A DNA stretch of 64,000 nt, taken from Gibbula magus. Its lineage: Eukaryota > Mollusca > Gastropoda > Trochida > Trochidae. Positions 23,320 to 35,900 of this stretch are shown here, in pieces. A model generated the notes under the pieces. It did no database searches. It saw only the letters and a program-made list of their open reading frames with translations, and had not been told where the DNA came from. Position numbers and translations under genes: made by a program. How positions within the stretch are numbered: position 1 is the first letter of the stretch; every line of letters begins with the position of its first letter. The stretch is from positions 67,011,575-67,075,574 of the forward strand of contig OW388294.1 of assembly GCA_936450465.1 (NCBI GenBank), given 5' to 3'.

Positions 23320-23960
23320 TGAGAAGCCACAATTGGTTTCCGTCCACTCCCTCCCCTTGGAACGTCAGGTACAGCTTTCTGCAGCTTACCTCCCGGTTCT
23401 GTTATTTCATTAGCAAATATAATGTACATTCTTATATACAGAGAAGAACAAAAATATATAGCAGAACATAGTTTTGACTAAGGGAATACACTATATGATA
23501 TACATGTTGATACAAAATCTTTAAATTAAAATAAAACTTTTAATTATATTTTCTGATAATTGTAGCTAAACAATTGAGAGATTTGAAACATTTTTAGTCG
23601 TTTAGTGAATAAAAACTTTTATTTTGAAGAGCATTATCAATATGTTTGAATATATTAAGATAAACTAAACATTGTCAATAATGTTTGTCAATGATCTTCT
23701 CTTAATCCAAACTCCCGTAGCTTCCGTAGAAGTGAAGTGCCTGATATCTACAAAAATGTATGTGTAACGTTGGTATTTGGAGCACACTGTCTTGAACAGT
23801 ACAAATGCTTGTACTCTTTCGGTAAAAGTTCCTTGGGGGATTCGACTATTCCCGTCAAAATCACAACATCAGCACTGACTTTCTCACATTTAAACAACCC
23901 AGCCAATGAAAACCTCGACTCATCCCGACATTGCAGCTCGTGTGATCCCTGTCAGTGCCT
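23320..23960. other. Downstream flank of the receptor pseudogene (unit 4)
   Basis: It aligns with about 12070-13080 of unit 2, including 'caacagtacaaatgcttgtac' (split by one mismatch region) and 'gactttctcacatttaa'. It has no MITE at the 12180 site, so it is a second empty-site witness. Non-coding. Confidence 0.6.
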
Positions 23961-26188
23961 GTGATAAAAAAAAGTGATACTAGTGTTACCTTCGATCTCA
24001 TTTTAATTAGATTGTGATATTTCTGAGATAGGCTTATGACAATACATAGAGACTATTTCATTGTTTTTTTATATTCGGCAAAAACAATGAAATAGTATAT
24101 TTATTATATAACTTTATCTGCATAAAAACAATTAAAACGTGACATTGAAAGGTTAGAGCAGTCTTGATTGTCATAATCCGAACAACTCCCCGCTATAGTT
24201 CACGATAAGTGCAGTGAGTAAATAATTCGACTGAAATAAGTCGATATAAAACAGGAATTTTTTTTACAAAAATAAATATGTTGTGAATGTGTATTAATTT
24301 AATACTAATAATATTTTACGGCACCATCTAGTCAAGTGAATATTTCTAAGACATTGAAGAACGCAAGTTTTGTCGTTATTTCAAACGCTAAGTGATACAA
24401 AGAGTGACGTTCGATGTGTCTGTCACATACCTCTCGCCTCGCCAAGTTTTTCACGAGTAAAAGAACAACTATGCAACATTTCAACAATAAATAAAGATCA
24501 GAATGTTATGTAATATGGGATATGATATTAACACCTCAAAAGGTCAACAGTCATTGACTGAAAGAGCAAAACATTGGCGTTCACCGTAAGACGCGGACAG
24601 CAAGGGAGGTAAATATAATAACTTTTCAAAGGGAGATAATTTTATTTCAAAGGGAGACAGTCATGAAAAGTAATTCCGGCCACACGTTAGTCACTGCAGT
24701 GAAAATATGACTTTCTACTGCTTATGTGCAAATATGGATTATATTTGCATCATATAATCACATATTCCATTGCTAGTTATATAACAATATAAAGTTTTTC
24801 ATATTTAGTTATAAGAATATTTTTCTTTGATATATATTAATGCCGTTTTATTCTATTTACAAAATATGTATTTTGCTATTGAGATACACCTACTGTGTTT
24901 GAGTCATGTTATACTGGATGATGGCGAGTAACTTTAAAATTGAGAGTAAAAGTGAAACCGACAGCACAGCGGGATATCTCAACATTAAGTTCCCACTCGC
25001 TATCAATCCAGTATAACATGTCTTCAATTGCACAGTAGGTATATCTCCATTCTACCATGGCCGTTTTCACACAGGACTCTTCAATGTTAGATAATGCATT
25101 ACATACATACGTAACCACGCGTAACCACACAATTCTCAAGTTCGCTTAAGGTACAAATGTATGTTTACAAATCAAATATATCTTCAATTGCACAGTAGTT
25201 TTATCTCCATTCTACCATGACCGTTTTGAAATAGGCCTAGGACTCTTCAATGTCGGATACTGACAGAGTTACAAATGCCAGCATGCGAGCTACGAATTAC
25301 GTTGTATTCATTTGCAAAATCCATTGTTGAAACCAGGGTTAGTGTAGCACAGCGATTTTATACAGAATTGATTTCATATATAGCATATCCAAAACATTAA
25401 ATAATTACAAAATTAACTTTTCCCCCAATGTTCTCTTAAACTGTGGAAACAAATATAATATATGTGCAGCCTGTTACACACATCACTACATGGCTGCATT
25501 AAAATTGAGCAATCCATCAAATGAAATAACATTCAATGTTGTTTTCCCAACATTCCCCATACCATCAACATTCGTTTGTTCATTGATTCCGTATTTGTTA
25601 ATAACCCACATAATCATACCATGCGACATTCCAAATGGCTACCGTTTGTAAGTCGCTGTGAATGACGAAATTGAGGACTTGTATCTATTAAAATGAAGGG
25701 TTCCTGGTAATTGAAGATTACTGTGTTATTAAATATTGCATTCAGTTAATATGACATATTCAGTTCCTAATTTTCATCAAACCGTTTCTCATTGCGCTCA
25801 CATTCTCAACCTTGCAGTGTCAAGTGTCCCTGCTTGGATAAAACGAAGTTTGTTTTGATAATCTGTCAATCAGCTAATCTAATAATGTGGCACTCTACGG
25901 ACATGATTCATTGATCAAGTGTCACTTATTTAGAGTTCTAAAGTCAAGCAAACTTTATAATTGGTTCGGTCTTTTTTGTTATAGATGGTGACGTCACAGG
26001 GCAGAGGTGTCAATAATTGGTGAACCGGCGCTAAAATCAGAGAAGGTTCAAACCATAAATGAATGTGTTTAGTTTTTCCGGAAAACCAATCAGAATCTGG
26101 TAGGCAGCAATGTCATATATGTATTCATGATATTCATGGGGGTAATTGATACAACATTGATAAATTCATTACTTATTGGCACCAGGAA
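23961..26188. other. Intergenic region between the receptor and transporter clusters
   Basis: No gene is recognised. Most of it (24890-26130) is a dispersed repeat that recurs at 30718-31680. A short duplication 'tttcaaagggaga' occurs at about 24630-24660. A TGACGTCA lies at 25989-25996. Confidence 0.5.
24890..26130. repeat. About 1.2 kb dispersed repeat, copy 1
   Basis: It shares an ordered series of blocks with 30718-31680: an end foldback ('acctactgtg...cacagtaggt', here 24890-25042), 'tatctccattctac', 'aaatggctaccgtttg', 'ttgaggacttg', and 'ggagaaccaatcagaatc' (here 'ggaaaaccaatcagaatc'). There is no intact coding frame. It looks non-autonomous; class unknown. Confidence 0.55.
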
Positions 26189-26660
26189 ATGAGAAAATCT
26201 GCTACATATCAGTTATATAAGCAATTTAAGGAAAACTTTGGATTGGAAAGTTATTTAGTTAATGTTTTGAATTTCAAACATAGATGTGCACTAAGTAGAT
26301 TAAGACTATCGTCCCACACATTATCAATTGAAACAGGTAAATATAGTAGCAGTAGAATTCCAAGAGATCAACGATTATGTATGCATTGTCATCTTCACGA
26401 GATCGAAGATGAATTTCACTTTTTACAACAATGTCCATTGTACTCTCATTTGAGATCTGTCCACTTAAAGAAATATTATTGTAATCGCTATTCGCTGTGT
26501 GTCTGTGTGTCTGTCTGTCTGTCTGTCTGTCTGTCTGATATTGATTAAAAAGCCAATTACATTATGAAACCATTTCTAGAAGATGCTACCGACTTTAATC
26601 AAGTCTACACTAAGATGTACATTAACCCAGACAACCCATGGGGTTTGTTCACTGGAGTCA
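26189..26660 (+). pseudogene. 3' fragment of a LINE reverse-transcriptase ORF
   Basis: The frame contains 'HRCALSRLRLSSHTLSIETG', then a C-x-x-C...E-DE-HFL-x-x-CP array ('RLCMHCHLHEIEDEFHFLQQ', then CPLY). This is the C-terminal cysteine/histidine tail typical of many non-LTR retrotransposon ORF2 proteins. The usual reverse-transcriptase core upstream is absent. After about 105 residues the frame runs into a (GTCT)n microsatellite (26498-26537) and is lost, with similarity-like sequence trailing on to about 26660. It is a 5'-truncated, dead insertion upstream of the transporter gene. Confidence 0.7.
26498..26537. repeat. (GTCT)n microsatellite
   Basis: A run of GTGT/GTCT units, mostly perfect GTCT, lies within the LINE fragment and creates a false Cys/Val/Ser run in translation. 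Confidence 0.9.
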
Positions 26661-27307
26661 AACAATTTATGATCTAACAGCCCGATAAAAGACAAATGTG
26701 AATATTTCACTCTTGGACTGTGAGAGTAGGAGGACATGTGTATTTCTGGGCATATACATAGCTAAGGTAAGCGCTCACCTGTATGATGTTGAAGTGTTTG
26801 GTGATTGGTAACTCTTATTATCATTTTCTGAATTCGTCTGTGTATTCAACAGTGCAAATTATATTTCATTTTAACAATGCCTGAAATATGTGTGACAGTG
26901 AAAATATCTATGTTATCAATGTCTCAAATGTTTAAAATATACACTCACTACCCTGGATGGGATTAAATAATATCTGATATGGTTTTACTTTGTTCATAGA
27001 AGGTGTGTGCTTACTTAAGTAAACAAAACAAGTGAGGAAATGACTTCATTTGTTAGTATTGTTACTGGGAATACAACTTCATCAAAGAGGACATTTGTTG
27101 AAAATCGTGTTGTATGAATTCAAACTACGCATCTGAAATCTCTTAAAAAACAGTTGCAGACTGAAACCACTTAGAGCGTTTACAATTATAGTATTCTGTT
27201 AGATATTCGTGGAACTGTAACCAAAATGTAGATATGTCACAGATATCTTTGTACCATACCTGTCGTTCCTTCATTCGTTTGCATTCTTTCAGAGTTAAGT
27301 CCTAGCC

Positions 27308-27571
27308 ATGTCTACTGACGAGATTATCGATGTTTTTGGTGGGATGGGCAGGTTCCAGATTATGGCAATGTTCATCTTGTTTGGACCACGTCTCCTATCA
27401 GGGTGGACTATGTTGATGGTGTCTTTTGGAGGAGCTGTTCCAGACTCGTGGTGGTGTGAAGGGGAACATGACGGGTTCCATCCCAACCGTCCCGCCGAGA
27501 TATGTCCAGTTTCAGACAATACATCGTGTACATTTGTATACAGTATTGAGAAACATACAGTTACAGACGAG
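27308..27571 (+). CDS. Transporter gene A, exon 1
   Basis: It encodes residues 1-88, covering the N-terminus, TM1 and most of the extracellular loop. It ends in phase 0 before GTAAGT at 27572. A 'tttctttcag' at 27284-27292, just before the ATG, looks like a splice acceptor, so an untranslated upstream exon is likely. Gene B has the same arrangement. Confidence 0.9.
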
Positions 27572-28749
27572 GTAAGTATATATATACAAATAATGTTTCA
27601 TTTTACATTATCTATAATCGGGTGCGGGTGTGTGTGTTCAAATAAATTCAAACCATCTTCTGATATCAAATAAGTCATGATTTATTTGGTTTTTGGATAG
27701 CTGATAGCAAGATTCGATTAAACAATGTAACCATTCTTCTATAGTTGTTTATGGGTAAGCTTAAACTTGCGGTGTAACGCATTGCACAGTGTTAGTTAAT
27801 AATAAATTATGTACATGTATGGTATCATAACAATGTGAATTAAAGTATGATGATGAAGTAAAATATCATTTGTAACTCAATGTCATTTCGCTGATATTAT
27901 TACATAAATGTACAAGGCATTAGTTTACGTGATGTAATGAAATGGCTGTTAGATGATGAGGATGTCACAATTTGTTGTGTCATCTGGGAATAATATTAAT
28001 CAATCCTACCAAAACCAAGCAACAAATGAGAAACATTACGGCACTTAAAAAACAGTGAAATAACATCATACACTGCCATCTTCAGTTTGTCAATTATATT
28101 TGTAAATGCCAAGGCAGAATGTGATCGCTACATTATTATTTCTTCATCCATTTTGATTATTTAAACCATTCAAACAAGGGTTCCTAGCAATAATCAAAAT
28201 ACATGAAAACTTGCTGTAAATTGGCACTGTGCAAGGTGAAGATGGATTGTTCTAGATTTTAAAATAACAGAAGAAAAAAATGCATGTCACTAACCTTTTT
28301 TTCCAGTAAAATGATGTTTTTTGTTGTTGTTTTATTTTGTTTATTTTTCTCTTCTTTTATTATTATTTAATTTGTGTTGTGGTTATATAGCAAAACTAAA
28401 CAAGGTTGCCCCTTTTTGAGACATATATGTTGATTAAAGTTATTTTCAATATATCTATAGCAATCATTCAGAGCTATGTTTTGTTTTCCTTCTTCATAAA
28501 TGAAATGTTATTTAAATAGAAAATTGACTTCTGTAATTTGTATGTTGACTTTTGTCAAGAATCTTTAATAATAAAAAAACAACAACTATATACGAGGGGC
28601 GTTCAATAAGTGTTGCAACTTCAATATAAAACCAACTCGCGTAGTCAATTTTTTACTTTTATTTTTCAATAAAGTTACCCTTCACCTCAATACACTTATT
28701 CCATTTCTCTTTAAGACTTTTGATGCCGCTTTTGTAGAAGTCTTCCTTT

Positions 28750-28793
<44 letters not shown>

Positions 28794-29885
28794 CCACGCC
28801 TCTGTGGCAGCTTTGACGTCTTCGTCATCCCGGAAGTGCCTTCCACGTAGGGCGGATTTCAGGTTTCTGAACAGGAAGTAGTCACTGGGAGCTAGGTCTG
28901 GGCTGTAGGGTGGGTGGTTAAGCTGTTCGAATCCACAATCACGTATAGCGGCCTGTGCAACTCTTGACTTGTGGACTGGAGCGTTGTCATGCAAAATCAG
29001 AACACCACGTGTCAACATTCCACGGCGTTTCTGTCGAATTGTCTTTCGCAATTCTTGCATTAGGTTGGCATAATATTGACCATTCATTGTAGTTTTGGTT
29101 GGCAAGTAATCAATTAATAATATGCCTTTTGCATCCCAAAAGATTGTCGCCATAACCTTGCCAGCTGATGGTTGAGTGCGAAACTTCAGGAGAGGCGGTG
29201 AACTCGGGTGCTTCCATTGCTTGGATTCCAGTTTAGTTTCCGGGTCCCAGTGGTGGATCCAGGTTTCGTCACCTGTCACCAGATTAGACAAAAACCTGGC
29301 TTCATCCGCATTAAACCGATCCAGGAGCTCCATGCAACTTTCGGTTCTTTTCTGGCGATCTTGTGCTGTGAGGTTTCTGGGTACCCATCTTGCAGATACC
29401 TTGGACATACCAAGATGGGTCATGATATCTGGAATTCCAAAGACAGTTCAGAAACTTTAACACGGCGGTCAGCTAAAATTCGTCTTTTGATAGCGGCAAT
29501 AACTTCCGGTCGGGTGACTTCAGATGGCCTGCCTGACCGTGGGTCATCGTCTAAGGACTCCCTGCCCCGCTTGAACTGAAGAGACCAGCGACAAACTGTT
29601 GAAAAGTTAGGAGCATCCTTACCCATCACATTACACATACGATTATGTATTTCTGTAGCTTTGCATCCCTCTTTAGTAAGGAACTTGATCACAGCGCGTT
29701 GTTCATGTTTGCGAGAATCCATGATTATGGAGACCCCTAGGTCAGCGCAGCTATTATATCTAAATAATTGTTATGTCTAGAAATTGTTTTGACATGTGTC
29801 AATGTTATGTTTTGACTATAGTAACACCTGACACTGTTTATGTAAACACCAATGCCCCGCTTGCAACACTTATTGAACGCCCCTC

Positions 29886-29948
<63 letters not shown>

Positions 29949-32900
29949 ATGAGTTGCTTCTCACGTGAAGTAAGGTTATATATAGAAAGGAGTAAACATC
30001 GGATGGTTTCTCACAACACAGTTGTCGAAAATGGACAGAATTAGGTTTTGAAAGTTAACATCGGAAATGATGTGCGTGAGCAATTATTAGAACTGCCTTT
30101 AAAGGGAAACCTACAAACTAAATTCAAAAACCCAGTATACGTGAGATGGTTAGTTAAACTGGTTAAACTGGTTGGTTCAACATTTGCATTAGTTCAATTG
30201 TTTTATCTTATACGAGATTATGAAAAACTTGAATTCAAATATATCTTGCCATGCAGTTGTTTTCAGATATTGATTATGAAACAAAACTGTCAGATATTAC
30301 CGATTACCAAGTTTCTATGTTACCGAAGATATGAAAATAAATTAGAAACATTTGACAATGAATTGAAAAAGTATAGTTTATTTTACCTTGCAGTGGGATT
30401 TAATATGTAACAAAAGCAGTATCGGGTCGCTTATCATCGCGATACAAATGGGAGGAGTTCTTGTGGGTTGCTTATTGTCTGGGCAATCCTCTGAGCTGAT
30501 TGGACGAAAGAAGACATACATCCTTAGTGTTATCCTCCACGGTTGCATCAACCTCGTGGCTGCCTTCTCGACGTCCTGGGAAATGTTTGCCGCTTTCAGG
30601 TAGCACACAACGGATGTCCAATTCTCACAAAGAGGTTTCTTTGCTCAATTATTTCATCCTAAACTCTGATGCATAAGAACACTTTCTCAGACACAAATCC
30701 TGACTTAGGAGATTAACCTACTGTGTTTGAAAATCAGAGACATGTTCTAATGGAATTATAGCAAGTAAATTTAAAATTGAAACCGACCTCGTATCTTATA
30801 ACATGTCTCTGATTTTCAAACACAGTAGGTTTATCTCCATTCTACAGTGACCGTTTTACCACGGGACTCGTTTTGTCGGATGCTGACAGTGCGTACAACG
30901 ACAGTGCGCGAGCTCCAAAGTATGTTAGAAAAATCCATTGTTGACAAAATGTATTGCTCTTATGCGAAGACTTTTATGCTATAAGTTCTCTTTAACTATT
31001 TACAAAAATTCATTACTGGAGTATTCATTTTGTTTTGATTCCCAGCATTCCCGTTCATACAATCAGGGTTCGTTATTCCTGAATTCCACATTTTTTGAAT
31101 AGGCCTCGAAAGCAAATCAAGTGACATTCAAAATGGCTACCGTTTGCCAGTATGCCAGCTTTGAATGGCGAGCTTGAGGACTTGTTTTATTAAAATGAAG
31201 CGTTCAAGCTGAGGGTAATTGTCTCATTCGCTTAGGGAGTGCACAGTCAAGTTACCCACGTAGGTGTGCTGATGATATGACATATACATGTCTTATTATG
31301 CATCAAAACGTTACCCTCGGTTTTCAGAACCGGCTTATCATTGCATCAGAAGAAGTTAGAAGTGTCGCCATTTTGATAGATCGTGATACTTGCGAAGTTT
31401 GTCTTGCTAATCTGCCATTCAATGTAGCTCTAAAACACGCTACGGTAAAGATTAACTTGATTAGTAGCAGTTATTTGATTTGCACAAGCACAGCACACTT
31501 TAGAAACGGCTTAGAATGTCACAAGATAGATGCACCAATACGCGGTGAAGCGGCGCTAGAATCAGAGCAGGTTCAATCCAGAATTGCTCACGTTTGGTTT
31601 TTCTGGAGAACCAATCAGAATCGAGTACCCGGGAATGTCATGGTAGAATGTTTGCATCAAAAGTTAGTTGTGCAATCAGAGATGTTGTTTCAAACTTTGC
31701 ATTCCGTAGCTGTCCAACGTTGCATCATTTGTGCATTATATACATATCGGTAACAGGAGTACAGTCGCAGATATTAATATGTGTTTGTTTGGACAAAATA
31801 AGAGCGATACCAGTGTTGCAAACTTTCACCGCCAGGGGATTTTGTTAATTCGTTAATATGACCGATATACAACAGAGGTTAGAATCGAAGAATCGAAGAA
31901 CTGAGTGGAGCAAAGACGTATAACTCCTTGAGTGGGGTAGTCTATGTGGGAAGAGAATGCAGATTACAATTCTGAAACAGAACATAGTTGAACATTGTTT
32001 ATCAAACATATCAAAACATACCCCCCTTCATAAACAAAACTCTTGAATCTCCACAGGAAAGACAGGAGCCAGGATATTTTAAAACTCACATAAATGGTTA
32101 AGCAAGGTCTGATTAGGTAAACATTTGTAAAGTTACATTTTTAATAACAATTCTTCAGGAATATGATATTGAAATACAAATGCTGAATAAATTGTACATT
32201 TAGAAAATTCATATATAGAGGGTATATACATGTTTCCTTAGCCTATCACAACTTCCCAATGCAAGGCATAGTTCTTGCCAGTCTCCATAACTGGCTGATT
32301 TAGGCCTTGCAGTAATTCCTTAAGACATCTGTGCTAGGTACCACTATCTTGGCACGGCGAAGCGAGGGAAATACTGCAAGGCTTAAATCAGCCATTAATG
32401 GAAACTGGAAAGAGTTACATGTATGCCTTGCGTTTTGAAGTTGTGTCTATCGTTACTTTTTGTTCATCCAATAAACATTTAGGAAATTAAATATTGAAAT
32501 GTACATCCCATTCTTTATATTTTCAGGTTTTGTATTGGCTTTTTGATCGGCTCAATACTGACTATATCCTTCCCATACTACATGGAGTTTGTTGGACAGG
32601 GATGGCGAGCTATCACAGCTGTTGTTCCCTTCTGGCAAACCGGAACTTGTATCCTGGCTCTGTCAGCCTGGCTTCGTCCTCATTGGTCACATCTACAGAT
32701 CATCGTGGCGGCTATGCATGTTCCCTTCCTCGTAGGATTCTTGTAAGATGCTTGTTAAATGCGTGTTTGATTTGATTTTACTGTAACGATGGGAGGCTTC
32801 TTCTTTGGTCAATTGATTGTGTTATAATATTACAGACGCTTTATGCACATCTTCTGTGGTTTATAGAGAACATGCAAATTTGTAAAATGCTTTCAGTTTT

Positions 32901-35900
32901 CATTAGAAATTAATTAATTGCTGCCAAGGCAATGATGTCATAACGTAGATGACGTCACATTGCTATGACCTCACTGAGATCAATGCTGAAGTATCTAATT
33001 GGCAGGTGGGTTACTCTTGTTGATAATTTGCTGTTTTCCCCAAGCTATGTTAGTAATTTATCCTCCAAAACTGGCGTTCATGGTAGACATCAACTCCCGT
33101 TGATAAAAGTAAAAATATCCCCGGCAAGTCACGGATCATTCTTTTCCCACAGACGTGACACCTTCTGTTGTTTTTCGCTTGAAATCGAGAGCAGAACCAA
33201 AGTCCCCTAGCGGTGAAATGATGTATCTCATACCGTATCCCTGCTTCTTAACCAAAGAAAACTCATCTTTCAGTGGCCGTGTCGACAGAGTGACATCAAA
33301 GATCTAGGCATTTTACTCTGAAGGGTCTAGTTCATTAGCATATGTTCTTCGAATATGTCTGATGTAAATAACGCAAGTGAACATTTTTTGGCATTTGTCT
33401 CTGATTTGGTCTTCTTTATTTATAAGCATGTTTATGATAAATAGTTTTCGCAAAATCAAATAGCATATTTCGAGGAAAACACATTAACATATTAGGTTTT
33501 ACGTTTATTTTATCATTATGACGTGTCATTGGCAAATGTCACTTTTACAGCAGCGTCGCTGATTGCACAACTAGATTCAATTGCAACCAATCGGGACACT
33601 CCCTTTCTGCCCCCGATTTCTGAAGGGATTAACCTCTGTGGGAAGAGAATGGTCACGGCTATGTGCAATAATAAATAATATATTCTTGTTGAAATATTTG
33701 ATATCAGAAGACACGTGGTGAGATTTCTATGTCTATCAATAAGTTCATAAAGGAAACTTATGGTCCAACAGCTTCATCCCAGAAAGTCTTCGTTGGTTGA
33801 CTATACATGGTCATCTGAAAGAGGCAGAGGATGTGGTTGACAAGATGGCGAGGATTAACAGAACAGATAAACCCACCAACACAGCAAGTGTTCTGAAAAC
33901 CATATTTGAAGAAGAACAAAGAAACATCGAATCTGGACACAAGTATACATATCTAGATATATACCGGACTTGGCGCAACCTCTTGAAATCTGTTGTGTTG
34001 CAGTTTGGTTGGTGTGTTGAAGTTGTTATAGTATTGATTATTTATTTTAAGTTACCGAATGGCATGCCCTAGGCATCCATCCATGTAAAAACTCGAATTA
34101 TAGGAGCCCGAAATTTTACTATTTTACAATTTCCAGAATTATGACCTTTAATTTTTGTCGTTTCACTTTGTATTATTATTATTATTTTTATTTGTTATAT
34201 TTATTATGTTTATATGTTATTATTTGTATATTATTCCAATGACTAAAATAACTATTTGACTGAATTCATTTGCAGAAATCTTCTTTTACAGATTGTGAAT
34301 TAAACGATTATAAAACGTTTGTATGACAAATCTAAAACTAAATGCCAATACATATTGATTGCCTTGATTATGATATTTTTCAGGATGTGCATGTCCTTTG
34401 TTTTCTATGGGATAGCATTTGGTGTTGGAAGACTTCATGGCAACCTGTACCTCAACATGTTTCTTATCTCTGTTCTTGGAATACCTGCGGTCGCCATCGT
34501 CTACTTCCTCAACAACAGGTATGTCAGGACTTTCCATAGTCATTCTAGGAGTTGGTATGGTCGAGAAGACAAGGATGTTTATACATGTATATTAAAGAAA
34601 TGAAGCAGTTTATGTTTCATAAACATCGATGTCTTCTTAATGAATTATAGTTTTGTGAGTCATTTGTAAATACTTGAAAATAAACATATATGCCTTAACT
34701 CTCAATTTAATCTGAAAATATGTCCTGCTCTCAAAAGTGAATTTTAACCAGGAGGTATGACTTGGCAAAAGAGTTGACTTAAAGTTGGGATCTTCAATGA
34801 CGATAGGAGCCTTTGTGGCTATGAGATAAATCCCGCAAAAGACCTACATTCTGTCCGTTGGGTTTACAATGCGAACCCTCTGAAGTTGTCAGCGGAATAC
34901 AGGCAATGGCTGTTTTCGATATCTGTTGTGGTCATATAGGGATACAAATGCAAATAACAGAGGTAAAGTGATGTAACTTCTTTTGTAAATGAAAATGGGG
35001 TCACAAACCAAGGCTCACGAAATACAATGTTTATTCCGAATGAAGGATAGTGACTATCTCAAAACACACTCTCATGATAAACTCTACTTATGGTTTTACC
35101 TTAACACATACACTAAAAGTATTCCCCACATACCATTAAAACGGTTTCATATTCAATAATTTAAATTAAGCATGATAGACGTACCAGCACTTTATCCATT
35201 GTTCCACATCTTCCAAAATTACAAACAGTATTTTTTTTATCTTAATCAAGAAAATCACTGGAGCTAAAATAATGATTGTATTTTATCGATGAGGATAAAT
35301 ATTTCAGCTAAGTTGGTCAAGTTTATTAAGAACACATTGTCAATGTTACCTCGAGTGGTCGAGAGAGTGAGTACCTCGAGTAAAGTCGTCAAGGAGAAAG
35401 ATTGAGAACTAGTTTGGAGAGTGTGTACGATACAAAGTGAAAGCTGTTTAGACATCTAATGTATTTCCTAAAAATATCTTTTCAAGAAACATCGTTGTTA
35501 ATGCACATCTTCAAAATATAGATTTTTTCGCTGAAATAAGTCGATGAAATACATTTGCAAAATTATGTAACCAATAGTAAAACACCTTTCTCTCATCGGA
35601 AAATCAAGTTTTAAATGAGTGTACATGTACATTGTTCGGTAAAGCCATGGGAATAAAATGTGTTCACAATAAAATGGCCGCCATGCAAGTTTGGTTTATA
35701 GCAACATCGTTATTACCACTACGGATAACTGGTTTGTGTAATAAGATGTTATACCCTCTAAAGTAATTGTAAATGACATAAACTATCATTATAAATGGCA
35801 AATTTGCAAAATTACAATTTGCAGAACACGTGCTACTGCCACTTTAAAACACATCTTGCAAATTATATATTTTAATGTGTTTCTCAATATTACAATTCTA

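Larger units (their letters stand above)
28593..29886 (-). mobile_element. Mariner (DD34D) transposon in intron 1 of gene A
   Basis: A 1294 bp element with matching terminal inverted repeats starting CGAGGGGCGTTCAATAAG at both ends and a TA duplication on each side (28591-28592 and 29887-29888). It carries one transposase gene on the - strand. Length, ends and the 34-residue spacing between the second and third catalytic aspartates all fit the mariner family. The right TA has expanded into a (TA)n tract. The element lies antisense to the host gene and wholly within its intron. Confidence 0.95.

Noticed and set aside
28751..28790. Genuine polyglycine domain in the transposase
   Set aside because: Mariner transposases have no such run; it is a homopolymer insertion or assembly artefact.
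29176..29579. Frames of 94 and 123 codons on the + strand
   Set aside because: They are antisense to the mariner transposase.
30048..30410. 120-codon frame just before exon 2 of gene A
   Set aside because: Intronic, no domain, and it runs through the splice acceptor of exon 2.
31277..31753. 158-codon frame in intron 2 of gene A
   Set aside because: It lies within the dispersed repeat; the other copy (24890-26130) does not keep it open.
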